A stretch of 64,000 nt of DNA from Prevotella sp. (lineage in GTDB: Bacteria; Bacteroidota; Bacteroidia; Bacteroidales; Bacteroidaceae): the NCBI GenBank assembly GCA_017469955.1, contig JAFUFJ010000019.1:40784-104783 (forward strand), in the 5' to 3' direction. Position 1 is the first letter of the stretch. Every line of letters starts with the position of its first letter. The position numbers were made by a program, and so were the translations under genes. Below are positions 42,581 through 52,388 of the stretch, one piece after another. The notes beneath the pieces were generated by a model. The model saw only the letters and a program-made list of their open reading frames with translations, had not been told where the DNA came from and made no database searches.

Positions 42581-43291
42581 ATGTGGTTAAACAACTCATC
42601 GATCGGTAGAAAAGTGGTCATGGCTGTCACCGGCATGGCACTGATTCTATTCCTGACGTTCCACTGTTGTATGAACGTCGTAGCGCTCTTTTCGAAAGAG
42701 GGTTACAACATGATTTGTGAACTATTGGGAGCCAACTGGTATGCAGTTGCTGCAACTATGGGTCTGGCTTTCCTGGCTTTGGTTCACATTGTCTATGCAT
42801 TCATCCTTACGGCGCAGAACCGTAAGGCCCGCGGAGGTTCCCGTTACGAGGTTACCGACCGCCCGAAGAAGGTGGAATGGGCATCGCAGAACATGCTCGT
42901 GCTTGGACTTATCATCCTGCTCGGACTGCTGCTCCACCTGTTCAACTTCTGGTACAACATGATGTTTGCCGAACTGTTCCCGTCTATTCACTTCGACCCG
43001 TCACCCGCCGACGGCTTCGGAAAGATCGTGAACACGTTCTCAAACCCCGTCTATGTCGTGCTCTATGTGGTGTGGATCGCTGCCATATGGCTCCACCTTA
43101 GCCATGGCTTCTGGTCGGCCATCCAGACCTTTGGCTGGAACGGTAAGACCTGGTTCTGCCGTTGGAAGGCCATAGGCTTGGTCTATGTGACGCTGCTGAT
43201 GCTCGGCTTCCTCGTGGTAGTACTGGCATTTGCCTTCGGATGTGCCCCGAGTCTCTGCAGTGCAGCAGGCTCTTGCTGTGGCGCATGTTAA
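42581..43291 (+). CDS. sdhC: Succinate dehydrogenase/fumarate reductase cytochrome b subunit (b558 family)
   Basis: 236 residues with five hydrophobic helices. It opens with SSIGRKVVMAVTGMALILFLTFHCCMNV, including a conserved haem-ligand-type His, and has further membrane His residues in ALVHIVYAF, LLLHLFNFWYNMM and IWLHLSHGFWSA. The C-terminus is Cys-rich (CAPSLCSAAGSCCGAC), which is unusual. It anchors SdhAB in the inner membrane and exchanges electrons with menaquinone. In Prevotella-type metabolism the complex probably works as fumarate reductase. It heads the sdhCAB operon. Confidence 0.93.
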   Translation: MWLNNSSIGRKVVMAVTGMALILFLTFHCCMNVVALFSKEGYNMICELLGANWYAVAATMGLAFLALVHIVYAFILTAQNRKARGGSRYEVTDRPKKVEWASQNMLVLGLIILLGLLLHLFNFWYNMMFAELFPSIHFDPSPADGFGKIVNTFSNPVYVVLYVVWIAAIWLHLSHGFWSAIQTFGWNGKTWFCRWKAIGLVYVTLLMLGFLVVVLAFAFGCAPSLCSAAGSCCGAC

Positions 43292-43327
43292 TGAAAGATG
43301 CATTATGAACAATGAATTAGAAAAGCT

Positions 43328-45310
43328 ATGGTAAAAGTATTAGATTCAAAAATTCCAGCAGGTCCAGTAGCCGACAAATGGAAAGAATATAAAGCTCACC
43401 AGCGTTTGGTGAACCCTAAAAACAAACTGAAGCTTGACGTCATCGTCGTAGGTACGGGCCTTGCCGGTGCCAGTGCTGCCGCTTCATTGGCAGAAATGGG
43501 CTTCAACGTCTTCAACTTCTGCATACAAGACTCTCCCCGTCGTGCCCACTCTATCGCTGCACAGGGAGGTATCAACGCAGCCAAGTGCTACCAGAACGAC
43601 GGCGACTCAGTCTATCGCCTGTTTTATGACACCGTAAAGGGAGGCGACTATCGTGCCCGTGAGGCCAACGTCTACCGTCTGGCAGAGGTTAGTAACAACA
43701 TCATCGACCAGTGTGTGGCACAAGGTGTGCCCTTCGCACGTGAATATGGCGGCATGCTTGCCAACCGTTCGTTCGGCGGAGCACAGGTGAGTCGTACGTT
43801 CTATGCCAAGGGTCAGACCGGACAACAGCTGCTTCTTGGAGCATATTCCTCACTGAGCCGTCAGATAGAGCTTGGCAAAGTGAAGCTCTATGCACGCTAT
43901 GAAATGGAAGATGTCGTCATCGTCAGCGGAAGAGCACGTGGCATCATCGCCAAGAACCTTGTCACAGGCAAGCTTGAACGCTTCTCTGCCAATGCCGTAG
44001 TGATCGCTACAGGTGGATACGGAAACACCTATTTCCTCTCGACAAACGCCATGGGTTGCAACTGCACGGCTGCCGTACAATGCTATCGCAAGGGAGCCTA
44101 CTTCGCCAATCCAAGCTACGTCCAGATCCACCCCACTTGTATTCCTGTGCATGGAGACAAACAGTCAAAGCTCACATTGATGTCGGAATCACTGCGTAAT
44201 GACGGACGTATCTGGGTGCCAAAGAAGCTCGAAGACGCCAAGAAACTGCAGCGTGGAGAGATTCAAGGCTCTGACATCCCCGAAGAAGACCGCGACTATT
44301 ACCTCGAGCGCCGTTACCCTGCTTTCGGTAATCTCGTACCTCGCGACGTGGCATCACGTGCCGCTAAGGAGCGCTGCGACCACGGTTTCGGTGTTAATAA
44401 CACAGGTTTGGCCGTGTTCTTGGACTTCTCTGAGTCGATCAACCGCCTCGGTTACGACGAGATCATGCAGCGTTATGGCAATCTTTTCGACATGTACGAA
44501 GAGATTACCGATGTCAATCCCGGCAAGCTTGCTAACGAAATCAACGGTGTGAAGTACTACAACCCGATGATGATCTTCCCCGCCATCCACTATACAATGG
44601 GCGGAATATGGGTTGACTACGAACTGCAGACCACCATTCCGGGCCTCTTTGCCATCGGCGAATGCAACTTCTCCGACCATGGAGCCAACCGACTCGGCGC
44701 GTCAGCCCTGATGCAAGGTCTGGCCGACGGATACTTTGTACTGCCTTATACCATCCAGAACTACCTCGCCGACCAAGACGTTTGGCCTCGCATCTCTACC
44801 GATCTGCCCGAATTTGCAGAAGCAGAAAAGGCCGTGGATGCCGAGATCGACCGCCTGTTGGCTATCAAGGGTAAGCGTTCTGTCGACTCTATCCACAAGG
44901 AACTCGGCCACATTATGTGGGAGCATGTTGGCATGGGTCGCACAAAAGAAGGACTGGAAGAAGGCTTGAAGCTCATGAAGCAGCTCCGCAAAGAGTTCGA
45001 TACCAACCTGTTTGTGCCAGGAACAAAGGACGGTTTAAATGTCGAACTTGACAAAGCTATCCACCTTCGCGACTTCTTTACCATGGGCGAACTCGTGGCC
45101 TATGATGCCCTTCATCGCGAAGAGTCCTGCGGTGGACACTTCAGAGAGGAGCACCAAACCGAAGAGGGTGAAGCCAAACGTGACGATGAACACTTCTTCT
45201 ACGTGGGCTGTTGGGAGTACCAAGGCAACGACGATACTGCCCCCGAACTCATTAAGGAGCCTCTGGAATACGAAGCAATCAAAGTACAAACCCGTAACTA
45301 TAAAAACTAA
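43328..45310 (+). CDS. sdhA: Succinate dehydrogenase/fumarate reductase flavoprotein subunit
   Basis: 660 residues. The FAD-binding motif [19 protein letters not shown] is at about residues 40-60, and the covalent-FAD His segment [13 protein letters not shown] at ~78-90. The substrate-site segments are [25 protein letters not shown] and [27 protein letters not shown], followed by the capping region and a C-terminal helical domain. It carries the dicarboxylate active site. It starts 36 nt after sdhC and ends 6 nt before sdhB. Confidence 0.97.
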   Translation: MVKVLDSKIPAGPVADKWKEYKAHQRLVNPKNKLKLDVIVVGTGLAGASAAASLAEMGFNVFNFCIQDSPRRAHSIAAQGGINAAKCYQNDGDSVYRLFYDTVKGGDYRAREANVYRLAEVSNNIIDQCVAQGVPFAREYGGMLANRSFGGAQVSRTFYAKGQTGQQLLLGAYSSLSRQIELGKVKLYARYEMEDVVIVSGRARGIIAKNLVTGKLERFSANAVVIATGGYGNTYFLSTNAMGCNCTAAVQCYRKGAYFANPSYVQIHPTCIPVHGDKQSKLTLMSESLRNDGRIWVPKKLEDAKKLQRGEIQGSDIPEEDRDYYLERRYPAFGNLVPRDVASRAAKERCDHGFGVNNTGLAVFLDFSESINRLGYDEIMQRYGNLFDMYEEITDVNPGKLANEINGVKYYNPMMIFPAIHYTMGGIWVDYELQTTIPGLFAIGECNFSDHGANRLGASALMQGLADGYFVLPYTIQNYLADQDVWPRISTDLPEFAEAEKAVDAEIDRLLAIKGKRSVDSIHKELGHIMWEHVGMGRTKEGLEEGLKLMKQLRKEFDTNLFVPGTKDGLNVELDKAIHLRDFFTMGELVAYDALHREESCGGHFREEHQTEEGEAKRDDEHFFYVGCWEYQGNDDTAPELIKEPLEYEAIKVQTRNYKN

Positions 45311-45316
45311 TTAGCC

Positions 45317-46075
45317 ATGGCTAAGAATATATCATTCACCATTAAATACTGGAAACAGAATGGCCCGAAGGAGAAAGGTCATTTTGAATCACGCGAGATG
45401 AAGAACATCCCCGACGATACTTCATTCCTTGAGATGCTCGACATTCTCAACGAAGAGCTTATCAACGAGGGGAAAGAACCGTTTGTCTTCGACCATGACT
45501 GCCGTGAAGGTATCTGCGGAATGTGTTCGCTTTACATCAACGGAACGCCTCATGGCAAGACAGAACGCGGTGCTACCACCTGCCAACTCTATATGCGTCG
45601 TTTCAACGACGGCGACGTCATCACCGTTGAACCATGGCGTTCGGCCGGCTTCCCCGTCATCAAAGACTGCATGGTAGACCGTTCGGCTTTCGATAAAATC
45701 ATACAGGCTGGAGGCTATACCAGCATCCGTACGGGCCAGGCTCAGGATGCCAATGCCATTCTTATACCAAAAGAGAACGCCGACGAGGCCATGGATTGTG
45801 CCACGTGTATTGGTTGCGGTGCCTGTGTGGCAGCATGTAAGAACGGTTCAGCCATGCTCTTCGTGTCGTCGAAGGTGAGCCAACTTGCCCTGCTTCCGCA
45901 AGGAAGGCCCGAAGCAGCACGCCGTGCAAAGGCCATGATCAAGCGTATGGACGAGCTGGGATTCGGCAACTGTACCAACACACGTGCCTGCGAAGCCGTC
46001 TGTCCGAAGAACGAGTCAATCGCCAACATCGCCCGCTTGAACCGCGAGTTCATCAAGGCTAAGCTGGCCGACTGA
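45317..46075 (+). CDS. sdhB: Succinate dehydrogenase/fumarate reductase iron-sulfur subunit
   Basis: 252 residues. The [2Fe-2S] ligands are in [19 protein letters not shown] with a later Cys in GATTCQLY. The [4Fe-4S] cluster is [16 protein letters not shown] and the remaining cluster Cys residues are in [13 protein letters not shown]. It passes electrons between the flavoprotein and the membrane cytochrome. It is the last gene of the operon, followed by two hairpins. Confidence 0.97.
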   Translation: MAKNISFTIKYWKQNGPKEKGHFESREMKNIPDDTSFLEMLDILNEELINEGKEPFVFDHDCREGICGMCSLYINGTPHGKTERGATTCQLYMRRFNDGDVITVEPWRSAGFPVIKDCMVDRSAFDKIIQAGGYTSIRTGQAQDANAILIPKENADEAMDCATCIGCGACVAACKNGSAMLFVSSKVSQLALLPQGRPEAARRAKAMIKRMDELGFGNCTNTRACEAVCPKNESIANIARLNREFIKAKLAD

Positions 46076-46084
46076 TAGTCTCAA

Positions 46085-46165
46085 GAGGGTTATAGGGCAG
46101 CAAGGTCTCGGAAACGGGCGGCAGACGACCGCCTCGTCCGGCATCCTTGTCGCCTTATAACCCTG
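46085..46165 (+). terminator. Long imperfect hairpin just after sdhB
   Basis: AGGGTTATAGGGCAGCAAGG pairs with CCTTGTCGCCTTATAACCCT (16 of 20), enclosing an inner stem CGGGCGG/CCGCCTCG. It begins 10 nt after the stop and is followed by GTTTCTTTG. It may terminate transcription or protect the 3' end. Confidence 0.55.
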
Positions 46166-46322
46166 TTTCTTTGAACATGAAAACGGCCGAAAGGCCTTTC
46201 CCTTCATGCCCAAACGTAGGTATGGCGCACGGACCTCTTGTTGTCGTTGGCCCTGAATGCTGTCGACATTCGTCAGGAGAGGCAGGCAGGGCGAAGCCGT
46301 TTTCCCGCTTCATTTCAAAAGC

Positions 46323-46358
46323 AAATGGCCGCAGAGGACACAGACTCTGCGGCCATTT
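46323..46358 (+). terminator. Perfect 14-bp hairpin terminator downstream of sdhCAB
   Basis: AAATGGCCGCAGAG and CTCTGCGGCCATTT form a perfect stem around an 8-nt loop, followed by TGTTT. It is a strong, possibly bidirectional terminator. Confidence 0.85.
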
Positions 46359-46442
46359 TGTTTGGTGTTTCCTGTGCAACAGCCCTTCGTGAAATCCTGA
46401 ATTCCCGGCAGTGTGCCGGCCGTTGTCTTTCTTTCCGGCCGA

Positions 46443-46552
46443 GAAAGCTATCCTTTTAGCCCGAGAAATCTATGGGTTCTGGGTGAGAAAGGATAGAGTT
46501 CTTGGCCATAAAGCTATGACTTCTCACCCTGAAAGGATAGCTTTCTCACGGA
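46443..46552. repeat. Five-unit 22-bp repeat element, copy 10
   Basis: 5 x 22 bp. Triplet pairs are AGC...CCT, ATC...GGG, AGG...GAG, AGC...GAC, AGG...GCT. U1 and U5 pair fully. Confidence 0.92.
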
Positions 46553-46680
46553 GAAGGTTGGTGCAGGTCAGCCATTTTGCTGCTCCGTGCAGGCCGGCAG
46601 GGTGGGGCATCAAAAAGACATTACTGCCCTTGACGCGCGAAAAATCATTGTAAAGATTTGGGTGTTTGGAAGAAAAGAGG

Positions 46681-46820
46681 TATTTTTGCAGAAAATAAGC
46701 TGCACTCGGCAATTAGAAAACAAGTTTTCATTACACTCGTTTGCATTATTTTTGCAGAAAATAAGCTGCACTCGGCAATTAGAAAACAAGTTTTCATTAC
46801 GCTCGTTTGCATTATTTTTG
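46681..46820 (+). promoter_or_regulatory. Three -7 boxes for ruvB at 66-bp steps
   Basis: TATTTTTG occurs at 46681-46688, 46747-46754 and 46813-46820. The first has TTTG at 46657-46660 with a 20-nt gap; the others have only a GTTTTC at that place. The last is 31 nt before the ruvB ATG. Confidence 0.75.
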
Positions 46821-46831
46821 CAGAAAATAAG
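46681..46831 (+). repeat. 66-bp tandem repeat carrying three promoters upstream of ruvB
   Basis: Two near-identical 66-bp units (46681-46746 and 46747-46812, one base different) plus the first 19 bp of a third. Each unit starts with TATTTTTGCAGAAAATAAG and contains CTCGGCAATTAGAAAACAAG. Confidence 0.9.
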
Positions 46832-46851
46832 TAGACCGGAATCCCAAAGAA

Positions 46852-47883
46852 ATGAACGACGACTTCGACATAAGACAAGAGAGCTACGCCAAAAACGAGC
46901 GCGACTTTGAGAATGCCTTACGCCCGCTTCGCTTCTGCGACTTCTCGGGACAGAAGAAGGTTGTAGAGAATCTGGAGGTGTTTGTTGAGGCAGCAAAGTT
47001 CAGAGGTGAGCCCCTCGATCATACCCTTTTACACGGTCCTCCGGGCCTTGGAAAGACCACTTTGAGCAACATCATCGCCAACGAACTGGGCGTAGGTTTC
47101 AAAATAACCTCGGGACCTGTGCTCGACAAACCTGGCGATTTAGCCGGGCTTCTCACGTCGCTCGAGCCCAACGACGTGCTGTTCATCGACGAGATTCACC
47201 GACTGTCGCCCGTCGTAGAGGAATACCTTTACTCGGCGATGGAGGACTATCGCATCGATATTATGATAGACAAAGGTCCCTCAGCCCGTAGCATTCAGAT
47301 CGACCTCAACCCGTTTACGATGATAGGAGCGACCACAAGAAGCGGCCTGCTTACTGCCCCTTTACGGGCACGTTTCGGCATCAATCTCCACCTTGAATAC
47401 TACGATCCCGAGACACTGATGCGCATCATCAGACGCTCGGCAGGCATCCTTCAGGTGCCCATCGACGACGATGCAGCCTATGAAATAGCACGACGGTCGC
47501 GCGGAACGCCACGCATAGCCAACGCGTTGCTTCGCCGAGTACGCGACTTTGCACAAGTAAAGGGCAACGGACGCATCACCTATGACATCGCCGTCGTGGC
47601 CCTTCATGCCCTTAATATCGACCAATACGGCCTCGACGAGATTGACAATAAGATCCTGTTGACCATCATTGACAAGTTTCATGGAGGACCAGTCGGAGTC
47701 AGCACCATCGCTACTGCCATCGGCGAAGACACCGGAACCGTCGAAGAAGTCTATGAGCCCTTCCTCATCATGGAGGGATTCATCAAGCGCACTCCTCGGG
47801 GAAGAATGGCCACAAAGCTGGCCTATGAGCACCTGGGACGCAACCCATATAACGGAGGAATCATGGAACCGCAGCTCTTCTGA
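46852..47883 (+). CDS. ruvB: Holliday junction branch migration helicase RuvB
   Basis: 343 residues. The N-terminal linker ([19 protein letters not shown]) is followed by Walker [16 protein letters not shown] at ~62-76, Walker [18 protein letters not shown] at ~108-124, sensor [18 protein letters not shown] and the arginine-finger region. The winged-helix DNA-binding domain has [20 protein letters not shown]. It drives branch migration with RuvA; neither ruvA nor ruvC is adjacent. It has a triple tandem promoter and is followed 26 nt later by an HhH/beta-barrel gene. Confidence 0.98.
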   Translation: MNDDFDIRQESYAKNERDFENALRPLRFCDFSGQKKVVENLEVFVEAAKFRGEPLDHTLLHGPPGLGKTTLSNIIANELGVGFKITSGPVLDKPGDLAGLLTSLEPNDVLFIDEIHRLSPVVEEYLYSAMEDYRIDIMIDKGPSARSIQIDLNPFTMIGATTRSGLLTAPLRARFGINLHLEYYDPETLMRIIRRSAGILQVPIDDDAAYEIARRSRGTPRIANALLRRVRDFAQVKGNGRITYDIAVVALHALNIDQYGLDEIDNKILLTIIDKFHGGPVGVSTIATAIGEDTGTVEEVYEPFLIMEGFIKRTPRGRMATKLAYEHLGRNPYNGGIMEPQLF

Positions 47884-47909
47884 GCCTGGCTTCCCGACCG
47901 CATCAGCCC

Positions 47910-49904
47910 ATGAAGCCCCTCTGTTTAGCCACGCTGCTGTTGATGATCACAGCCACCTCCGGGGCTCAACAGCCACGGTCGTGGCAGGAAATGCTTGGCG
48001 AATGGTATGAGATCGACGACGCTGAAGAAGATGCCGAACTACAGTTCGAGACGTTAAGCGAACTGGCTGAGCACCGCATCAACCTCAACAATGCCTCACG
48101 TGAAGACCTTGAGCAGCTGCCTTTCCTTACCCGTCGACAGGTGGAAGACATCCAGGAATACCTTTATCGCTACGGCCCCATGCGCTCTTTGGCCGAGCTT
48201 GCCATGATAGAGTCTATTGACTATCGGCAGCGACAGCTGCTTGAATGCTTCACATTCGTCGGCGAAAACGACGAGAAACCATCGGCTCCAACCCTGAAAG
48301 ACATTCTGAAATACGGCAAAAACGAACTGACTTTCACAACGCGCGTACCTTTATATAATAGAAAAGGGGATGAAAACGACTACTTGGGATACCCCTATCG
48401 TCACTGGTTTCGCTATGGATTCAGGTACGGAAAGTTTGTGAAAGTAGGCGTCGTTGGGGCGCAAGATGCCGGAGAACCGTGGCTGGCCAACCGCAACAAG
48501 ACGGGCTATGACTATTATTCCTGCTACCTTCTTGTCAGAGAAATGGGAGCCCTCAAGGCGTTAGCCGTGGGCCGTTACCGCCTGCATATGGGCATGGGAC
48601 TGGTTGTTAACAATGACCTTACGCTCGGAAAGACGGCCACCCTGCAGAGCCTGGGGCGCCAAACAGGCACGATAAGGGCCCACTCGTCGCGCTCGGAGGC
48701 CAGCTATCTGCAGGGCATTGCTGCCACTGTCGCCCTGCGAAGGGGGCTTGAGCTGACGGCGTTCCTGTCGCATCGCGACATCGATGCCACGCTCAACGAC
48801 GATGAAGAAGGGTCGATGGCCACGATATTGAAAACGGGTTACCACCGCACGGCGAGCGAAATGGGCCGTAAGCACAATGCATCGCAGTCGGTAGAGGGCA
48901 CCCGTCTGCAGTATGCCGCAAAGGGATTCCACGTCGGTACGACAGCCTACCGAACCTCTTTCAGCCGTCCTCTTCGCCCCGACACGCGTCAGACTTACCG
49001 GCAAATCTATCCTGCGGGCAGCCGTTTCTGGAACATTGGCGCCGACTATGGCTACACTGGCCACCGATTTTCCTTTGCCGGCGAGACGGCAACCGGCAGC
49101 TGTCACGCCTGGGCAACACTGAACACGGCCAGTCTTACGGTGACAAACAGCCTCTCGGTGGTGGCGCTTCAGCGGTTCTATTCCTACCGCTATTACTCGC
49201 TGTTCGCCCGAAGCTTCAGCGATGCAGCCAGCGTTCAGAACGAGAGCGGTGTCTATCTCGGAGCACAATGGCAAACCTCCAGGCACGTCAGTCTGGCTGC
49301 TTACAGCGACCTGGCCTACCATCCCTGGCCGCGATACATGGCCAACGACGCCTCCTACAGCAGCGATCATCTGGTCATGGCTACCTATAGCCGGGGCACT
49401 TTCGGCCTGCATGCGCGCTACAGACTGCGCCTAAGAGAGCGTGACAACCAGGCAAAGACGGCGCTCACCACCAGAGAAGAACACCGCGCACGCCTCGCTG
49501 CTGACTATCAGGGCTTGAGATGGCAGGCAAAGACACAGGCCGACATGGCCTACACCGAGCAGGAAAAAGCCAGCTTCGGGTGGATGGTCACGCAGAACAT
49601 CGCCTGCCTCGTAGGGCAGACCTCCATCGGAGCTACGGCAGGATACTTCCACACGCGCGACTATGACAGCCGTGTCTACACCTACGAACGAGGCACTCTC
49701 TATGCACTGAACTTCCCGATGTTCTACGGACATGGCTTCCGTGCTGCCCTGCAAGTGCACGCTCAACTGACGGAAAACGTCCATTTCATCGGGAAAATAG
49801 CCAACACCCACTACTTCGACCGCAACCAAATAGGCACAGGACTGCAGCAGATCGACGGCAGAAACCAAGCCGACATCGACCTGCAGGTACGCTGGAATTT
49901 CTGA
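47910..49904 (+). CDS. Helix-hairpin-helix protein with C-terminal outer-membrane-barrel-like region
   Basis: 664 residues with signal peptide MKPLCLATLLLMITATSGAQ. Residues about 45-110 hold a ComEA-like helix-hairpin-helix pair (RINLNNASREDLEQLPFLTRRQVEDIQEYLYRYGPM and SLAELAMIESIDYRQRQLL). The remaining ~530 residues are alternating aromatic/polar strands typical of an outer-membrane beta-barrel, ending in the terminal Phe of VRWNF. Proteins of this layout are common in Bacteroidota and have no defined function. It is probably co-transcribed with ruvB. Confidence 0.78.
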   Translation: MKPLCLATLLLMITATSGAQQPRSWQEMLGEWYEIDDAEEDAELQFETLSELAEHRINLNNASREDLEQLPFLTRRQVEDIQEYLYRYGPMRSLAELAMIESIDYRQRQLLECFTFVGENDEKPSAPTLKDILKYGKNELTFTTRVPLYNRKGDENDYLGYPYRHWFRYGFRYGKFVKVGVVGAQDAGEPWLANRNKTGYDYYSCYLLVREMGALKALAVGRYRLHMGMGLVVNNDLTLGKTATLQSLGRQTGTIRAHSSRSEASYLQGIAATVALRRGLELTAFLSHRDIDATLNDDEEGSMATILKTGYHRTASEMGRKHNASQSVEGTRLQYAAKGFHVGTTAYRTSFSRPLRPDTRQTYRQIYPAGSRFWNIGADYGYTGHRFSFAGETATGSCHAWATLNTASLTVTNSLSVVALQRFYSYRYYSLFARSFSDAASVQNESGVYLGAQWQTSRHVSLAAYSDLAYHPWPRYMANDASYSSDHLVMATYSRGTFGLHARYRLRLRERDNQAKTALTTREEHRARLAADYQGLRWQAKTQADMAYTEQEKASFGWMVTQNIACLVGQTSIGATAGYFHTRDYDSRVYTYERGTLYALNFPMFYGHGFRAALQVHAQLTENVHFIGKIANTHYFDRNQIGTGLQQIDGRNQADIDLQVRWNF

Positions 49905-49992
49905 TTTCCAGTCTGGCTCACGCCATCCTTACAAAGGCTTTTCATGTTGAAGGGACGACATACTCACCGGCCTACACGAGCAGTCATCTTGA

Positions 49993-50102
49993 GAAAGCTA
50001 TCCTTTTAGCCCGAGAAGTCTATGGGTTCTGGGTGAGAAAGGATAGACTTCTCGACCATAAAGCTAAGACTTCTGCCCATGAATCCTTAGCTTTCTCGGC
50101 GG
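49993..50102. repeat. Five-unit 22-bp repeat element, copy 11
   Basis: 5 x 22 bp. Triplet pairs are AGC...CCT, GTC...GGG, AGG...GAC, AGC...GAC, TCC...GCT. The first two units are almost identical to copy 10. Confidence 0.92.
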
Positions 50103-50162
50103 AGAGGGAGGCTTTTCTTGACTTTTTCGGGCAGACAAGGTGGTTTTTAAGGGAAAAATCAT

Positions 50163-50170
50163 TAAATTTG
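50163..50170 (+). promoter_or_regulatory. Possible promoter -7 box for the GDPD gene
   Basis: TAAATTTG fits TAnnTTTG. The ATG is 125 nt downstream. Confidence 0.5.
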
Positions 50171-50295
50171 CAAACGCAACTTTCCGCGCATCCGGCAGGC
50201 GGTTGCGGGGCATGACAGCCGTCTGCGGCACGGCGAAAGGTTGCCGGTGAACGGCAGAAGCCACTCATTACTTTTATCTAAATACCAAAATCAAA

Positions 50296-51108
50296 ATGAA
50301 GCAAACAACCAAATTACTCGTTGCAGCGCTGCTCTTTGGACAGGCTGTTGCCATGAATGCACAGAAGGCGGAGCGTCCTTTAGCCCCGCAAGGTACACAA
50401 GTCGTAGCCCATAGGGGCCACTGGGACGTAGAGGGAGCTGCCCAAAACTCACGGCGTTCGCTGCAGAACGCCTGCGACCTGGGCCTCTATGGAAGCGAAA
50501 TCGATATCTGGCTGACCAAAGACGGACACCTGTTTGTCAACCATGATGCCGACTATGACGGTGTGACGCTGCAGGATGCCACGGCAGAAGAGTGCCGCAA
50601 ACTGGTGTTGAAGAACGGCGAACACATGCCCGAACTGAAGGATATGTTGAAGATAGTCAAAAAGAGTCCGTCGCCAACAAAGCTCATCATCGAGGTGAAG
50701 GAGTGCCGTACACTGGCGCAAAACCTTGCCTCGGCACGCGCCACCGTGAAGGCTGTGCGCAAGGCCGGTGTGAGAAACAAGGTTGAATACATCTCGTTCT
50801 CACTCGCAGTGTGCGTGGAAATCCTGCGCCTTGACCCCGAAGCCCAGGTGGCTTTCTTAGACGGATGGCGCAAAGACGTGGGCCTGACACCCGAAGACCT
50901 TCACAAGCTCGGCATTACAGGCATTGACTATCACCTGAGTGTGTTCCGCAATCATCCCGACTGGGTAGCCGAATGCCACCGGCTTGGCATGATAACCAAC
51001 GTGTGGACCGTCAGCGACGATGACGAACTGCGCGAGTTTCGCGACATGGGAATCGACTTCCTTACCACCAATACGCCCGTTGATGCCCAGCGCATCTGTG
51101 GCGAATAA
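50296..51108 (+). CDS. Glycerophosphodiester phosphodiesterase-family protein, secreted
   Basis: 270 residues with signal peptide MKQTTKLLVAALLFGQAVAMNAQ. The GDPD active site is visible: VAHRGHW around residue 37, YGSEIDIWLTKDGHLFVNHDADYD (metal-binding E, D and the second His) and KLIIEVKE. The C-terminal NVWTVSDDDELREFRDMGIDFLTTNTP closes the barrel. It hydrolyses glycerophosphodiesters from phospholipid breakdown in the periplasm. It is 10 nt upstream of the radical-SAM gene. Confidence 0.9.
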   Translation: MKQTTKLLVAALLFGQAVAMNAQKAERPLAPQGTQVVAHRGHWDVEGAAQNSRRSLQNACDLGLYGSEIDIWLTKDGHLFVNHDADYDGVTLQDATAEECRKLVLKNGEHMPELKDMLKIVKKSPSPTKLIIEVKECRTLAQNLASARATVKAVRKAGVRNKVEYISFSLAVCVEILRLDPEAQVAFLDGWRKDVGLTPEDLHKLGITGIDYHLSVFRNHPDWVAECHRLGMITNVWTVSDDDELREFRDMGIDFLTTNTPVDAQRICGE

Positions 51109-51118
51109 CCCCTAAAAG

Positions 51119-52345
51119 ATGGCCGTAGCCTCGCCCTTCTCCCGACCGTTCTACGTGATGGCAAAGCCCGTTGGCGCCCGTTGCAACCTGGCTTGCCGAT
51201 ATTGCTACTATCTGGAAAAGGCGAGACTCTATGGCAACGAGGGCATTGAGTCAATGGATGACGGTCTGCTTGAGCTGTACATCAAGAGCTACATCGAGAG
51301 CCAGACCACCGACGACGTGCTCTTTACATGGCATGGAGGCGAACCCCTGCTGAAGCCAAGGGCGTTCTATGAGAAGGCCTTGAGGCTGCAGCAACAGTAT
51401 GCACGAGGACGTATGGTGAGCAATTCGATACAGACCAACGGTACGTTGCTTGACGATTCGTGGTGTGAATTCTTCAAAACAAACGGGTGGCTCGTGGGTG
51501 TTTCCATCGACGGGCCATCCGTTTTTCATGACGAATACCGGCAGAACCGTCACGGAGAAGCCTCCTTTCAGCGCGTGATGAACGGCATCAGCCGGCTGAA
51601 CAGGTATGGTGTCGAATGGAATGCGCTGGCCGTTGTCAACGACTTCAATGCCGACTATCCGCTTGAGTTCTACCGCTTTTTCAGGGACATCGGCTGCAGG
51701 TACCTGCAGTTTACGCCCGTTGTTGAACGATGGAAGCCGCATCTTGACGGACAACGGCTGGCCTCTGCCGACGACGACGACGGTGAAAGCGTGACACCTT
51801 TCTCTGTGGGACCGCGCCAATGGGGCAGCTTTCTCTGCCGGATGTTTGACGAATGGGTGAGGAAAGACGTAGGACAGATGTTCGTACAGCTGTTTGACGC
51901 CACCCTTGCAGGATGGCTTGGCGAGGCACCCGGGCTGTGTACGCTGGCCAGAGACTGCGGACATGCGATGGTCATGGAGCACAATGGCGACGTATATAGC
52001 TGCGACCACTTTGTCTTTCCCGAATTCAAACTGGGCAACATCCGGTCGCAGACACTGGTTGAAATGGCGAGTGAAGACCGGCAGAAAGCTTTCGCTCGCA
52101 GGAAACAAGAAGGCCTTACGCGACAGTGCAGGCAATGCCGTTTCCTGTTTGCATGTCATGGTGAATGTCCGAAAAACAGGTTCTTGAAGGTGGAAGGCGA
52201 GAGCAATCGTCAGAACTACCTGTGCGAAGGCTACTATGAATATTTCCGGCACGTGGCGCCCTACATGGACTTCATGGCCGGCGAGTTTCGCCATCGAAGG
52301 GCACCGGCCAATGTGATGCAGGCCATTGCCCGCGGGCTTCTTTAG
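51119..52345 (+). CDS. Anaerobic sulfatase maturase (radical SAM, SPASM)
   Basis: 408 residues. The radical-SAM motif C-x3-C-x2-C is in CNLACRYCYY at ~22-31, followed by FTWHGGEPLL and VGVSIDGP (SAM-binding elements). The C-terminal SPASM cysteines are CGHAMVMEHNGDVYSCDHF and CRQCRFLFACHGECPKNR, for two auxiliary [4Fe-4S] clusters. It converts the active-site Cys or Ser of sulfatases to formylglycine without oxygen, in the cytoplasm. No sulfatase gene lies in this window. It is probably co-transcribed with GDPD and the downstream methyltransferase. Confidence 0.92.
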   Translation: MAVASPFSRPFYVMAKPVGARCNLACRYCYYLEKARLYGNEGIESMDDGLLELYIKSYIESQTTDDVLFTWHGGEPLLKPRAFYEKALRLQQQYARGRMVSNSIQTNGTLLDDSWCEFFKTNGWLVGVSIDGPSVFHDEYRQNRHGEASFQRVMNGISRLNRYGVEWNALAVVNDFNADYPLEFYRFFRDIGCRYLQFTPVVERWKPHLDGQRLASADDDDGESVTPFSVGPRQWGSFLCRMFDEWVRKDVGQMFVQLFDATLAGWLGEAPGLCTLARDCGHAMVMEHNGDVYSCDHFVFPEFKLGNIRSQTLVEMASEDRQKAFARRKQEGLTRQCRQCRFLFACHGECPKNRFLKVEGESNRQNYLCEGYYEYFRHVAPYMDFMAGEFRHRRAPANVMQAIARGLL

Positions 52346-52388
52346 CAGAAAAGTCATCGGCGAAATGCTCAAAAACAAGGAAAAACAG

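Larger units (their letters stand above)
46076..46851. other. Intergenic region between sdhB and ruvB
   Basis: No gene in ~775 nt. In order it holds a long hairpin, a strong terminator, repeat copy 10 and a triple promoter array. Confidence 0.8.
49905..50295. other. Intergenic region before the GDPD gene
   Basis: No gene is seen. It holds repeat copy 11 (49993-50102) and the GDPD promoter with a ~120-nt leader. Confidence 0.75.

Noticed and set aside
46610-46996. Minus-strand frame with repeated peptide over the ruvB promoters
   Set aside because: The peptide repeat only mirrors the 66-bp DNA repeat, which is a multiple of three. The promoter explanation is better.
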